Notes under the pieces: generated by a model
What the model was told of the DNA's origin: nothing
Seen by the model: the letters and a program-made list of their open reading frames with translations, nothing else
The model's database searches: none
Shown here: positions 1-7,954 of the stretch, piece after piece
How positions within the stretch are numbered: the first letter of the stretch is position 1
Layout of the letters: every line of letters starts with the position of its first letter
Assembly: GCF_001619955.1 (NCBI RefSeq)
Contig: NZ_LQQO01000012.1
Span: 91,467 to 155,466, forward strand
Source of the DNA: Sphingomonas hankookensis
GTDB lineage: Bacteria > Pseudomonadota > Alphaproteobacteria > Sphingomonadales > Sphingomonadaceae
Length of the DNA stretch: 64,000 nucleotides
Direction: 5' to 3'
Translations under genes and position numbers: made by a program

Positions 1-1
1 C

Positions 2-667
2 CGGTCGATGCGGTCGAAGGAAGACGCGCACGACTATCGCTACTTCCCCGATCCCGATCTGCTGCCGCTCGAACTGGACGATGCGTTTCTCGAGGAATGT
101 CGTGCGTCGCTCCCCGAGCTGCCCGATGCCAAGCGCAAGCGCTATGAGAGCGAGCTCGGCCTGTCGGCGTATAATGCCGCGGTGCTGACCGCCGAGGTCG
201 AAACGGCGCGCTGGTTCGAGGCGCTGCTGGCCGAAGGCGGTTCGGACGTGCCGGCAAAGTCGGCCGCCAACTGGTTGATTTCTGACCTGTATGGCGCGCT
301 CAATCGGCTGGGCAAGGGCATCGGCGACAGCCCGGTGTCGCCGGCGCAGGGCGCGGAACTGCTCAAGCTGGTGGCCGACGGTACGCTGTCGGGTACGCTG
401 TCGAAGCAGGTGTTCGAGATCATGCTCGAAACCGGGCAGGGGGCGAATGCGATCGTCGAGGAACGCGGGCTCAAGCAGACCAGCGACACCGGCGCGATCG
501 AGGCGGTGATCGCCGCGGTCATGGAAAAGAACGCCGACAAGGTCGCCGACTATCGCGGCGGCAAGGACAAGCTGTTCGGCTTCTTCGTCGGGCAGACGAT
601 GAAGGCGATGGGCGGGAAGGCCAATCCCGGCGTCGTCAACGACCTGCTGAAGAAGGCGCTGGGATGA
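2..667 (+). CDS. gatB: Asp-tRNA(Asn)/Glu-tRNA(Gln) amidotransferase subunit B, C-terminal part (5' end outside window)
   Basis: This is the last 221 codons of GatB, the subunit of cytoplasmic GatCAB that binds mischarged tRNA and activates it for amidation. The frame is open from base 2, so the ATG at 8 is internal and the true start lies upstream of the window. The first residues (KEDAHDYRYFPDPDLLPL) are the conserved end of the GatB catalytic core. The remainder is the helical linker and YqeY-like tail, ending NPGVVNDLLKKALG as expected for an intact C-terminus. The TGA stop overlaps the ATG of the downstream cyclophilin gene, so the two are probably translationally coupled. Confidence 0.95.
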   Translation, partial: RSMRSKEDAHDYRYFPDPDLLPLELDDAFLEECRASLPELPDAKRKRYESELGLSAYNAAVLTAEVETARWFEALLAEGGSDVPAKSAANWLISDLYGALNRLGKGIGDSPVSPAQGAELLKLVADGTLSGTLSKQVFEIMLETGQGANAIVEERGLKQTSDTGAIEAVIAAVMEKNADKVADYRGGKDKLFGFFVGQTMKAMGGKANPGVVNDLLKKALG

Positions 668-1293
668 TGCAGACGACGAGGCGCGCGCTGCTGGTGGTGC
701 TGGCTTGGGCCGGGCCGGCGTTGGCACAGACGCCGGCGCCGCAACCGGGCGCCGAACCGCCGCTGCCGCGCGTCGCGATCGTTACCACCGCCGGCACCCT
801 GACCGTCGAGGTCGAGGTGAAGCGCGCGCCGATCACGGCGGCCAATTTCCTGCGCTATGTCGACCAGAAGCGGCTCGATGGCGTCAGCTTCTATCGCATC
901 GTGAAGGTCGGACCGGAGTTCGGCTTCGTCCAGTTCGGGCCGCATACCGATGCGAAGAAGTATCTGCCGCCGATCAAGCATGAGCCGACGACGCTGACCG
1001 GGCTGTCGCATACCGACGGCACGCTGTCGGTCGCCCGTCTAGGGCTGGGAACGGCGCGCGGCGAATTCACCATTTCGGTCGGGGATCAGCGCCGCGCGTT
1101 GGATGCCGCACCGGGCGTGCCGGCGGACGGGCAGGGCTATGCCGCCTTTGCCCGGGTCGTCGACGGGCGCGACGTGCTCGTGAAGATCCTCGATACTCCG
1201 GTAGATCCGACCAAGGCGAGCAACGGTGCGTTCAAGGGCGAAATGCCCGCTGCGCCGGTGAAGGTCATCACCGCGCGGCGGGTGCTGAAGTAG
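664..1293 (+). CDS. Periplasmic cyclophilin-type peptidyl-prolyl cis-trans isomerase
   Basis: A 209-residue protein with an N-terminal signal peptide (MMQTTRRALLVVLAWAGPA, cleavage expected near ALA-QT). It is followed by a cyclophilin fold that begins VAIVTTAGTLTVEVEVKRAP, as in PpiA/PpiB. The segment FYRIVKVG holds the aligned catalytic arginine; the usual GDFTxGDG-type segment is replaced by EFGFVQFGPH, so the active site is somewhat divergent. It would act on Xaa-Pro bonds of exported proteins. The start overlaps the gatB stop by 4 bases (ATGA). A second in-frame ATG follows at once, so the start may be one codon later. Function is assigned by family; the substrate is unknown. Confidence 0.85.
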   Translation: MMQTTRRALLVVLAWAGPALAQTPAPQPGAEPPLPRVAIVTTAGTLTVEVEVKRAPITAANFLRYVDQKRLDGVSFYRIVKVGPEFGFVQFGPHTDAKKYLPPIKHEPTTLTGLSHTDGTLSVARLGLGTARGEFTISVGDQRRALDAAPGVPADGQGYAAFARVVDGRDVLVKILDTPVDPTKASNGAFKGEMPAAPVKVITARRVLK

Positions 1294-1310
1294 GCCTGTC
1301 TTCTTGTACG

Positions 1311-1393
1311 CGTCATCCCGGCCCTGAGCCGGGGTCCCGCTTCGTTCGCCGTTTGCAGTAGAAGCGGGACCCGGGAGCAAGTCCGGGGTTACG
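1311..1393. repeat. Intergenic palindromic repeat (GTCATCCCGG type)
   Basis: An imperfect inverted repeat between convergent genes. The left arm starts CGTCATCCCGG and runs into GGGTCCCGCTTC; the right arm starts GAAGCGGGACCC and ends CCGGGGTTACG. Related copies occur at 37687-37715 and 59639-59672. It could double as a bidirectional transcription barrier between the cyclophilin gene and the minus-strand ORFs. Confidence 0.75.
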
Positions 1394-1434
1394 ATTGCGC
1401 TGGAACGATCGACCCTTGTCGATCAGTACGGGCG

Positions 1435-1653
1435 TTACTGTCCGTCGCCCTCCTGATTGCGGACGACCCCGCCCGACCCGCCGCCCGTATCGGGCGACAC
1501 GGTGGGTTCGGTCGGCGAGGTCGCCCCGCTGTCGGTTCCGCCGCGTTCGACATCGCCATTGACGGCATCGACCGCCTTTTCGATATCGCTGCGACGATCG
1601 GTATCGTCCTGCGGGGCGCTGTCGGGGTGAATGCTGCGATCGCGGTCGCTCAT
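1435..1653 (-). CDS. Hypothetical small acidic, low-complexity protein
   Basis: A 72-codon ORF of unknown function. The product is hydrophilic, rich in Asp, Ser, Thr and Gly (starts MSDRDRSIHPDSAPQDDTD), with a short predicted helix around DIEKAVDAVNGDVERG and a Gly-rich tail. No signal peptide or membrane segment is visible, and it looks largely disordered. Its ATG lies one base after the stop of the proline-rich ORF at 1655-1885, and a GGAGG-like run (reverse complement of cctcc at 1663-1667) precedes it. Together these support a two-gene transcript. It may be a stress-type small protein, but nothing in the sequence proves that. Confidence 0.55.
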   Translation of the reverse strand: MSDRDRSIHPDSAPQDDTDRRSDIEKAVDAVNGDVERGGTDSGATSPTEPTVSPDTGGGSGGVVRNQEGDGQ

Positions 1654-1654
1654 G

Positions 1655-1885
1655 TCAGTTTCCTCCCATGACCGGCTGGCCGGGAACGGGCGTCACGCCC
1701 GGATCGCCGCCGGGCAGCGGGCTGGGCACGTCGATATCGGGACCGGGTACGTCGATTTCCGGCGGCGGGGCGGTCGGTTGGCCGGGTTCGGTCTGCGGCG
1801 CCGGCTGTTCGGGCGGCGGGGTGGTCGGCGCTACGCCCGGTTCGGGGGCGGGCGTTTCGGCGGGGATCGGCGGTTCGACGGGCAT
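1655..1885 (-). CDS. Hypothetical proline-rich protein
   Basis: A 76-codon ORF starting MPVEPPIPAETPAPEPG and ending PVPGQPVMGGN. About a third of the residues are proline, with many Glu/Asp-Pro and Pro-Gly pairs, so it should be extended and disordered. There is no signal peptide. The start at 1885 is chosen because AAGGAGAG lies at proper distance upstream on the minus strand. The frame stays open further upstream, but that would run into tRNA-Leu. It sits immediately before the 72-codon acidic ORF. Function unknown; a short GC-rich ORF could in principle be spurious, but the good ribosome site and coupling argue for a gene. Confidence 0.5.
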   Translation of the reverse strand: MPVEPPIPAETPAPEPGVAPTTPPPEQPAPQTEPGQPTAPPPEIDVPGPDIDVPSPLPGGDPGVTPVPGQPVMGGN

Positions 1886-2022
1886 GGAAAGTCTCTCCTT
1901 CTCGCACTCCAACGTCCGCCGCGCGGACGGGTTGCGGTGCTCATACAACTCTGCGAAGCGTGGCGACTTGCCCCGACGCGCATGGCTGCTATAGACGCGC
2001 CCGTGCCGGCGGCGTCCGCTCG

Positions 2023-2107
2023 GCGGGCGTGGCGGAACTGGTAGACGCGCTGGATTTAGGTTCCAGTATCGAAAGATGTGGGGGTTCGACTCCCTTCGCC
2101 CGCACCA
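2023..2107 (+). tRNA. tRNA-Leu (anticodon TAG)
   Basis: An 85-base class II tRNA. The acceptor stem GCGGGCG pairs with CGCCCGC and the 3' CCA is encoded. The anticodon stem CTGGA/TCCAG encloses the loop TTTAGGT, giving anticodon TAG (reads CUA/CUG). A long variable arm and the GGTTCGACTCC T-arm are present. Confidence 0.97.
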
Positions 2108-2174
2108 GTGACGCCGCCAGCGCCTGTCGAAGCTGGAGCCGCTCCATTCGATTCTTTTGACGAAAGCCGTGAGA

Positions 2175-3791
2175 ATGCAGACTGTCGAGACGTTGAACGA
2201 GGGCCTCAAGCGCGCCTACACGCTGACCATCACCGCTGCCGATATCGACGCGAAGGTCGATGCCGAAGTGAAGCGCGTCGCGCCGACCGTGAAGATGCCC
2301 GGCTTCCGCCCCGGCAAGGTGCCCGCGAACCTGATCCGTAAGATGCACGGCGAAGCGCTGTCGCAGGACGCGCTGAACAGCTCGATCCAGGACGGTATCC
2401 AGACGCTGATCGCCGAGCAGAAGCTGCGCCCCGCCACCGCGCCGCAGGTCTCGCTGGAAGGCGACTATGCACCGGGCAAGGATGCGGCCGTAACCGTGTC
2501 GCTCGAAGTGCTGCCCGACGTGCCGGCCCCGGCGATCGATGAGATCAAGCTGGAGCGCCTGACCGTTCCCGCTGACGAAGCCGTGGTCGACCAGCAGCTC
2601 GAGCAGCTCGCCAGCAACAACAAGCGCCACAACGACGCCGAGGAAGGCCATGAAGCCGCCACTGGCGATCTGGTCGTGATGGATTTCGTCGGCAAGGTTG
2701 ACGGCGTGGCGTTCGACGGTGGCACCGGCGAAGGCATGGCGATCGAAATCGGTTCGGGTCGTCTGATCCCCGGCTTCGAAGACCAGCTGATCGGCGTGAA
2801 GAAGGGCGACGAGAAGACGATCAACGTCACCTTCCCCGACGATTATCAGGCCGAAAACCTGAAGGGCAAGGCGGCGACCTTCGACCTGAAGATCACCGAC
2901 GTGAAGGTGCCCGCAGAAGGTGGCCCGGACGACGAGTTCGCCAAGTCGCTGGGCCTCGAAAGCCTCGAACAGCTGCGCGGGCTCATCAAGGGGCAGGTCG
3001 AGCAGGAACTGAACGGCCTGACCCGCACCCACATGAAGCGCAAGCTGCTCGACCAGCTGGCCGCCGGCCACGACTTCGACGTTCCGCCGTCGATGGTCGA
3101 AGCCGAGTTCGACCAGATCTGGGCCCAGCTGCAGCACGAAGCCGGCCACGAAGCCGATCCGGAAGCGGCCCGTGCCGAGCTGGAAGCCGAGCGTGACGAT
3201 TATCGCCAGATCGCGGTGCGCCGCGTTCGCCTCGGCCTGCTCCTGTCCGAAATCGGCCAGAAGAACGGCATTGAGGTCAGCCAGCAGGAAATGCAGCGCC
3301 TGATCATGCAGGCCGCGCAGCAGTACGGCCCGGAAGATCGCCAGCGCTTCATCCAGTATGTGCAGCAGGAGCCGATGGCCGCCGCGCAGCTGCGTGCCCC
3401 GCTGTACGAGGACAAAGTCGTCGACTTCCTGTTCGGCAAGGCTGAGATCACCGACCGCGAAGTGACGCGCGAGGAACTGGAAGCCGCGATCGAGAGCGAG
3501 GAAGGCGCGGTGCCGCATGTGCACGGCCCGGACTGCAACCACGATCACGATCATGACCATGCGAAGCCGGTGAAGAAGGCTGCCAAGGCCAAGCCGGCCG
3601 CCGAAGCATCGGCGGAAGGCGAAGCTGCCACCGACGCGGAAGCGCCGAAGAAGAAGGCTCCGGCGAAGAAGGCTCCGGCCAAGAAGGCGGAAGCCGCTCC
3701 GGCCGAAGCCGCCGAGGGCGAGGCCGCTCCGGCCCCGGCCAAGAAGCCACGCGCCAAGAAGAAGGTCGAAACCGAAGCCAGCGAAGACTGA
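2175..3791 (+). CDS. tig: Trigger factor (ribosome-bound chaperone and prolyl isomerase) with extended C-terminal tail
   Basis: A 538-residue trigger factor. The ribosome-docking signature GFRPGK is at residues 43-48, the FKBP-type isomerase domain spans about 163-246, and the helical chaperone arms follow to about 440. The ATG at 2175 (MQTVETLNEG) is preferred over the TTG at 2157 because it starts at the conserved first strand. Compared with the roughly 430 residues of E. coli Tig there is an extra tail of about 95 residues. It opens with a His/Asp-rich stretch (446-462, HDHDHDH core with one Cys) and continues as Lys/Ala/Pro repeats (KKAPAKKAPAKKA) ending in EASED. The tail could bind metal or nucleic acid; this is inference. 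It stands first in the tig-clpP-clpX-lon-hupB order. Confidence 0.96.
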   Translation: MQTVETLNEGLKRAYTLTITAADIDAKVDAEVKRVAPTVKMPGFRPGKVPANLIRKMHGEALSQDALNSSIQDGIQTLIAEQKLRPATAPQVSLEGDYAPGKDAAVTVSLEVLPDVPAPAIDEIKLERLTVPADEAVVDQQLEQLASNNKRHNDAEEGHEAATGDLVVMDFVGKVDGVAFDGGTGEGMAIEIGSGRLIPGFEDQLIGVKKGDEKTINVTFPDDYQAENLKGKAATFDLKITDVKVPAEGGPDDEFAKSLGLESLEQLRGLIKGQVEQELNGLTRTHMKRKLLDQLAAGHDFDVPPSMVEAEFDQIWAQLQHEAGHEADPEAARAELEAERDDYRQIAVRRVRLGLLLSEIGQKNGIEVSQQEMQRLIMQAAQQYGPEDRQRFIQYVQQEPMAAAQLRAPLYEDKVVDFLFGKAEITDREVTREELEAAIESEEGAVPHVHGPDCNHDHDHDHAKPVKKAAKAKPAAEASAEGEAATDAEAPKKKAPAKKAPAKKAEAAPAEAAEGEAAPAPAKKPRAKKKVETEASED

Positions 3792-3809
3792 TCGGTCGAT
3801 CCTGATGCG

Positions 3810-3848
3810 AAAGGGCCGTCCACTCCCACGAGGAGCGGGCGGCCTTTG
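3810..3848 (+). terminator. Probable transcription terminator after tig
   Basis: An imperfect hairpin with arms AAAGGGCCGTCC and GGGCGGCCTTT (one bulged G) just after the tig stop. The 3' T-run is short, so termination may be partial. Confidence 0.45.
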
Positions 3849-3896
3849 CATGTCGGGCGCTTGCTTTCGGCGGCGTCCGGTGTTGTACGCAGGGCC

Positions 3897-4835
3897 ATGT
3901 CCACGACCGTTGCCGTCCTGCTGCCCTGCTACAACGAAGAAGCCGCGATCGGCGCGACGGTCGCGGGGTTTCGCGCGGCGCTGCCAGATGCGACCATCTA
4001 TGTGTATGACAACAACTCTTCGGACCGCACGATCGAGGTCGCCCGTGCCGCCGGGGCGGTCGTGCGCAGCGAGCGTATCCAAGGCAAGGGCGCGGTCGTG
4101 CGGCGGATGTTCGCCGATGTCGATGCCGATATCTATGTCATGGCCGATGGCGATGCGACCTATGACGCGGCCGCCGCGCCGGAACTGGTCGCTAGACTGC
4201 TCGACGAGCAGCTCGACATGGTGGTCGGGCAGCGGGTGAGTGAGGCTGCGCTGGCGTACCGGCGGGGCCATCGTTTCGGCAATGCGATGCTGACCGGGAT
4301 GCTGGCGCGGTTGTTCGGGCGCAGCTTCACCGACATCCTGTCGGGATATCGCGTCTTCTCGCGGCGATTCGTGAAGAGCTTTCCGTCGCTGTCGGCCGGC
4401 TTCGAGATCGAGACCGAGATCAGCGTCCACGCGCTCGAACTGCGGATGCCGGTGGCGGAGGTGACGACCCGCTATTTCGCCCGGCCGGAAGGGTCCGCGT
4501 CGAAGCTGTCGACCTATGGCGACGGGTTCCGCATCGCGCGGACCATCGCGACCCTGTACCGGATCGAGCGGCCCTTGTGGTTCTTCGGCGCGATTGGCCT
4601 GTTGCTGGCGCTGATCGCGGTCGTGCTCGCGGTGCCGATCGTCATTACCTATCTGCATACCGGTTTAGTGCCGCGATTCCCGACGGCGATTCTCGCGACC
4701 GGGCTGGTCATCCTTGCCTCACTGTGCCTCTTTTCCGGCCTGATTCTCGACACGGTTGTGCGGGGGCGGCGGGAGGTGCGGCGGCTGGCCTATCTGGCGC
4801 ATCCGGCACCGGGCAGCGGGTGGATCGCACGCTAA
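3897..4835 (+). CDS. Family 2 glycosyltransferase (DPM1/dolichol-phosphate-mannose-synthase-like) with two C-terminal membrane helices
   Basis: A 312-residue GT-A fold enzyme. The start is [15 protein letters not shown], typical of GT2 enzymes; the ATG at 3897 is chosen because upstream codons would fall in the terminator region. The nucleotide-sugar site shows [10 protein letters not shown] and a DGD motif ([10 protein letters not shown]), with a likely acceptor-side motif [13 protein letters not shown]. Two hydrophobic helices near the C-terminus ([19 protein letters not shown] and [19 protein letters not shown]) anchor it in the inner membrane. It probably moves a sugar from a nucleotide donor to a lipid phosphate carrier; the donor and acceptor cannot be told. 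It is an insertion between tig and clpP, which are usually adjacent. Confidence 0.85.
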   Translation: MSTTVAVLLPCYNEEAAIGATVAGFRAALPDATIYVYDNNSSDRTIEVARAAGAVVRSERIQGKGAVVRRMFADVDADIYVMADGDATYDAAAAPELVARLLDEQLDMVVGQRVSEAALAYRRGHRFGNAMLTGMLARLFGRSFTDILSGYRVFSRRFVKSFPSLSAGFEIETEISVHALELRMPVAEVTTRYFARPEGSASKLSTYGDGFRIARTIATLYRIERPLWFFGAIGLLLALIAVVLAVPIVITYLHTGLVPRFPTAILATGLVILASLCLFSGLILDTVVRGRREVRRLAYLAHPAPGSGWIAR

Positions 4836-4929
4836 CCATCATTCCGGGGGCGTAGCGATGCGCTGGCCCCTTGCGCGCTCAGTCGGGAGCGCCGATGTAG
4901 GGCGTCGAAACCTACTCAGCGGGAACCCA

Positions 4930-5559
4930 ATGCTAGATATTCACGACGGCCTCGTCCCCATCGTCATCGAACAGTCGAGCCGCGGGGAGCGCAGCTTCGA
5001 CATTTACTCGCGCCTGCTGCGTGAACGGATCGTGTTCGTGACCGGCGGCGTCGAGGACCACATGGCTTCGCTCATCACCGCCCAGCTGCTGTTCCTCGAA
5101 TCGGAAAATCCGAAGAAGGACATCTGGATGTACATCAACTCGCCGGGCGGGGTGGTGACGGCCGGCATGGCGATCCACGATACGATGCAGTATATCCGCC
5201 CGCGCGTCGGCACGGTCTGCATCGGGCAGGCAGCGTCGATGGGCAGCTTCCTGCTAGCCGCCGGTGAGCCCGGGATGCGCGTGGCGCTGACCAACGCCCG
5301 CATCATGATCCACCAGCCTTCGGGCGGGGCGCAGGGCATGGCGTCGGACATCCAGATCCAGGCGAAGGAAATCCAGCGCATCAAGGACCGGATGAACGCG
5401 CTGTATGTGAAGTACACCGGCAAGCCGCTGGAAGAGATCGAGCGTGCGATGGACCGCGACACCTTCCTCGAAGCGGAGGAAGCCAAGGCGTTCGGTCTGG
5501 TCGACCAAGTGTTCGACAAGCGTCCGGGCGCGCCGGAAGAGGCGACCCCGGCCGCATAA
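4930..5559 (+). CDS. clpP: ATP-dependent Clp protease proteolytic subunit
   Basis: A 209-residue ClpP. The catalytic triad is readable: Ser103 in GQAASMGS, His128 in IMIHQPSGG and Asp177 in DRDTF. The ATG at 4930 ([15 protein letters not shown]) gives the normal length; the frame is open further upstream but there is no ClpP-like sequence there. Two stacked heptamers form the degradation chamber fed by ClpX, whose gene follows about 130 bases downstream. A hairpin with T-run and a promoter-like element lie between the two genes, so clpX can also be expressed on its own. Confidence 0.97.
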   Translation: MLDIHDGLVPIVIEQSSRGERSFDIYSRLLRERIVFVTGGVEDHMASLITAQLLFLESENPKKDIWMYINSPGGVVTAGMAIHDTMQYIRPRVGTVCIGQAASMGSFLLAAGEPGMRVALTNARIMIHQPSGGAQGMASDIQIQAKEIQRIKDRMNALYVKYTGKPLEEIERAMDRDTFLEAEEAKAFGLVDQVFDKRPGAPEEATPAA

Positions 5560-5567
5560 GCGGTTGC

Positions 5568-5611
5568 CCCGCCCGACGGCCTATCCGGCGGCTCGGGCGG
5601 GTAAACTTTTA
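5568..5611 (+). terminator. Hairpin with T-run between clpP and clpX
   Basis: Perfect 9-bp arms CCCGCCCGA (5568-5576) and TCGGGCGGG (5593-5601), followed by TAAACTTTT. Position and shape fit a rho-independent terminator of clpP. Confidence 0.6.
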
Positions 5612-5616
5612 ATGCA

Positions 5617-5644
5617 TTGCCGGATACAAGCCTGTGTGTATCCT
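5617..5644 (+). promoter_or_regulatory. Candidate clpX promoter with overlapping palindrome
   Basis: TTGCCG (5617-5622), a 16-base spacer and TATCCT (5639-5644) resemble -35/-10 boxes 45 bases before clpX. The same bases form an inverted repeat GGATACA (5622-5628) / TGTATCC (5637-5643), which could be an operator. Confidence 0.4.
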
Positions 5645-5688
5645 GACGGGCGGAAAGACGCGTCACAGCGGCGCGGGAGATGATTTGA

Positions 5689-6954
5689 ATGACGAAGCTC
5701 AGCGGCGGCGACTCCAAGAGCACCCTGTACTGCTCGTTCTGCGGCAAGTCGCAGCACGAGGTGCGCAAGCTGATCGCGGGTCCGACCGTGTTCATCTGCG
5801 ACGAATGCGTCGAACTGTGCAACGACATCATCCGCGAGGAAACGAAGTCGGCACTGGTCGCCAAGAAGGATGGCGGGGTCCCGACGCCGCAGGAAATCTG
5901 CAACGTGCTCGACGATTACGTCATCGGGCAGAAGCAGGCGAAGCGCGTGCTGTCGGTCGCGGTGCACAACCACTATAAGCGGTTGAACCACGGTCAGAAG
6001 GGCGCCGACGTCGAACTGGCGAAGTCGAACATCCTGCTCGTCGGGCCGACCGGTTGCGGCAAGACGCTGCTCGCACAGACGCTGGCGCGCATCCTCGACG
6101 TGCCGTTCACCATGGCCGATGCAACGACGCTGACCGAAGCGGGCTATGTCGGTGAGGATGTCGAGAACATCATCCTGAAGTTGCTCCAGGCATCCGACTA
6201 TAATGTCGAGCGGGCGCAGCGCGGAATCGTCTATATCGACGAGATCGACAAGATCAGCCGCAAGGCCGAGAATCCGTCGATCACGCGCGACGTGTCGGGC
6301 GAGGGCGTGCAGCAGGCGCTGCTCAAGTTGATGGAAGGTACCACCGCGTCGGTGCCGCCGCAGGGTGGGCGCAAGCATCCGCAGCAGGAATTCCTTCAGG
6401 TCGACACGACGAACATCCTGTTCATCTGCGGTGGCGCGTTCGCGGGTCTTGAAAAGATCATCGCCGATCGTCTGCAGGGCAAGTCGATCGGCTTCGGTGC
6501 CTATGTCGCGGCGCCGGAGGAACGCCGTACCGGTGAGGTGCTGCGTCAGACCGAGCCCGAAGATCTGCTGAAGTTCGGCCTGATCCCTGAATTCGTCGGC
6601 CGCTTGCCGGTGATCGCGACGCTCGAAGACCTCGATGTCGCGGCGCTCATCAAAATCCTGACGGAGCCGAAGAACGCACTGGTCAAACAGTATCAGAAGC
6701 TGTTCGACATGGAGGGCGTGAAGCTCGGCTTCAACGAGGAAGCGCTGGTGTCGGTGTCCAAGCGGGCGATCGAACGCAAGACCGGCGCGCGCGGGCTTCG
6801 TTCCATCCTCGAAGGCATATTGCTGGACACGATGTTCGACCTGCCGTCGATGGACGGGGTGGACGAGGTCGTCGTCGACAAGGACGTGATCGAGGGCCGG
6901 AAGGAACCGGTTCGTGTCTATGCCGAAAAGAAGAAGGCGGGCGACGCCGCGTAA
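5689..6954 (+). CDS. clpX: ATP-dependent Clp protease ATP-binding subunit ClpX
   Basis: A 421-residue AAA+ unfoldase. The N-terminal C4 zinc domain has Cys15, Cys18, Cys37 and Cys40 (YCSFCGK ... [10 protein letters not shown]). Walker A GPTGCGKT is at 119-126 and Walker B VYIDEID at 181-187. The pore loop GYVGED and the IGF-type ClpP-docking loop (KSIGFGAYV) are present, as is the sensor-2 arginine region KTGARGLRS. It hexamerises, unfolds tagged substrates and passes them to ClpP. GGGAGATGATTTGA before the ATG gives a good ribosome site. Normal length, no defects. Confidence 0.98.
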   Translation: MTKLSGGDSKSTLYCSFCGKSQHEVRKLIAGPTVFICDECVELCNDIIREETKSALVAKKDGGVPTPQEICNVLDDYVIGQKQAKRVLSVAVHNHYKRLNHGQKGADVELAKSNILLVGPTGCGKTLLAQTLARILDVPFTMADATTLTEAGYVGEDVENIILKLLQASDYNVERAQRGIVYIDEIDKISRKAENPSITRDVSGEGVQQALLKLMEGTTASVPPQGGRKHPQQEFLQVDTTNILFICGGAFAGLEKIIADRLQGKSIGFGAYVAAPEERRTGEVLRQTEPEDLLKFGLIPEFVGRLPVIATLEDLDVAALIKILTEPKNALVKQYQKLFDMEGVKLGFNEEALVSVSKRAIERKTGARGLRSILEGILLDTMFDLPSMDGVDEVVVDKDVIEGRKEPVRVYAEKKKAGDAA

Positions 6955-6978
6955 GCTGCGATCAGCCGGTTTGTAGGG

Positions 6979-7006
6979 CGGGCGTCGGGAAACCGGCGCC
7001 CGTTTT
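6979..7006 (+). terminator. Rho-independent terminator after clpX
   Basis: CGGGCGTCGG (6979-6988) pairs with CCGGCGCCCG (6993-7002) around a GAAA tetraloop, followed by TTTT. It ends the clpX transcript. Confidence 0.75.
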
Positions 7007-7036
7007 GCGTTCTGGTTCGCCAGCCAGCCAGCCGGC

Positions 7037-7140
7037 CATCGTCATTCCGGCGTCGGCCGGAATCCATTGTGTCGGGCGTTTACGATCTGCTTGCGACGTC
7101 GCCGCGTCCATGGATTCCGGCCTACGCCGGAATGACGATG
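7037..7140. repeat. Long inverted repeat with 31-bp arms
   Basis: Arms 7037-7067 and 7110-7140 are reverse complements with one mismatch, separated by 42 bases. Each arm contains its own smaller palindrome (TTCCGG...CCGGAA) and the arms start CATCGTCATTCCGG. The structure resembles a repetitive extragenic palindrome pair or a small non-autonomous element. Confidence 0.85.
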
Positions 7141-7190
7141 GGGAGGTGCTATGACTTTCCTCGCCACCCTCCGCCCGCTATCCAGCGTCC

Positions 7191-7889
7191 ATGCCGATCG
7201 ATCTTATCTGCCTCGATGCCGACGACACGCTCTGGCACAATATGCGCCATTTCGAGGAGGCGCATCACGCCTTCACCGCAATGCTTCGCCCGTTCGCGGC
7301 CGCCGATGTCGCGCTCGAAACGCTCGACGCCTGCGAGGCGCGCAACCTAAAACTCTATGGCTATGGTGCCAAGGGATTCACGCTATCGATGATCGAAACG
7401 GCCCTCGAACTGGGCGGGGATCGTTTGCCGAGCGGCGTGATCGCCAACATACTGGCCGCCGGACGCCGGTTGCTGGCGCATCCTGTCGAGTTACTGCACG
7501 GGATCGAGGCGACGCTGGATGCGCTGTCGCAGCGCGGACGACTGGTGTTGGTCACTAAGGGCGACCTGCTGCACCAGGAAGCGAAGCTCGCCGCATCGGG
7601 CCTTGGCGACCGCTTTGCCGGGATCGAGATCGTCAGCGACAAGACGACCGAGACGTTTACGCGGCTGTTCGACCGCTATGGCGCGACACCCGAGGCAGCG
7701 GTCATGGCAGGCGATTCGATGCGCTCCGACGTTCTGCCCGCCCTGTCGGCCGGGGCATGGGCCGCGTATGTTCCGCAGCCGCTGGCCTGGGCGCACGAGG
7801 CGGGTGAGCCGCCGATCGACCATCCCCGCTTTCGCCAGTTGCCCGATCTGGCGGCGCTGCCCGACTGGATCGACTCGATCGGCCGCTAA
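7191..7889 (+). CDS. HAD-superfamily hydrolase
   Basis: A 232-residue HAD phosphatase-like protein. Motif I is DADDT with the nucleophile Asp9 and acid/base Asp11, and the Trp after it is common in HAD enzymes of this subclass. A helical cap follows. Motif II lies in RLVLVTKGD, motif III near the Lys of SDKTTETF, and motif IV in AVMAGDSMRSDV. It should hydrolyse a small phosphorylated metabolite in the cytoplasm; the substrate cannot be told. The ATG at 7191 places motif I at the expected distance from the N-terminus. It is transcribed in the direction of clpX but separated from it by a terminator and a repeat. Confidence 0.85.
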   Translation: MPIDLICLDADDTLWHNMRHFEEAHHAFTAMLRPFAAADVALETLDACEARNLKLYGYGAKGFTLSMIETALELGGDRLPSGVIANILAAGRRLLAHPVELLHGIEATLDALSQRGRLVLVTKGDLLHQEAKLAASGLGDRFAGIEIVSDKTTETFTRLFDRYGATPEAAVMAGDSMRSDVLPALSAGAWAAYVPQPLAWAHEAGEPPIDHPRFRQLPDLAALPDWIDSIGR

Positions 7890-7954
7890 ATGCCTGCGCC
7901 CGATGGAAACATCGCGCGCCCGAAGCATTGGCTTTGCGTAACGATCAGGGAGCG

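Noticed and set aside
1886..2209. Upstream extension of the proline-rich ORF through tRNA-Leu
   Set aside because: It would translate the tRNA complement; a good ribosome site supports the start at 1885.
1989..4658. Long minus-strand open frame (about 890 codons) opposite tig and the glycosyltransferase
   Set aside because: It is a shadow of GC-rich coding sequence: His/Arg/Leu-rich composition, no domain, and the opposite strand holds clear genes.
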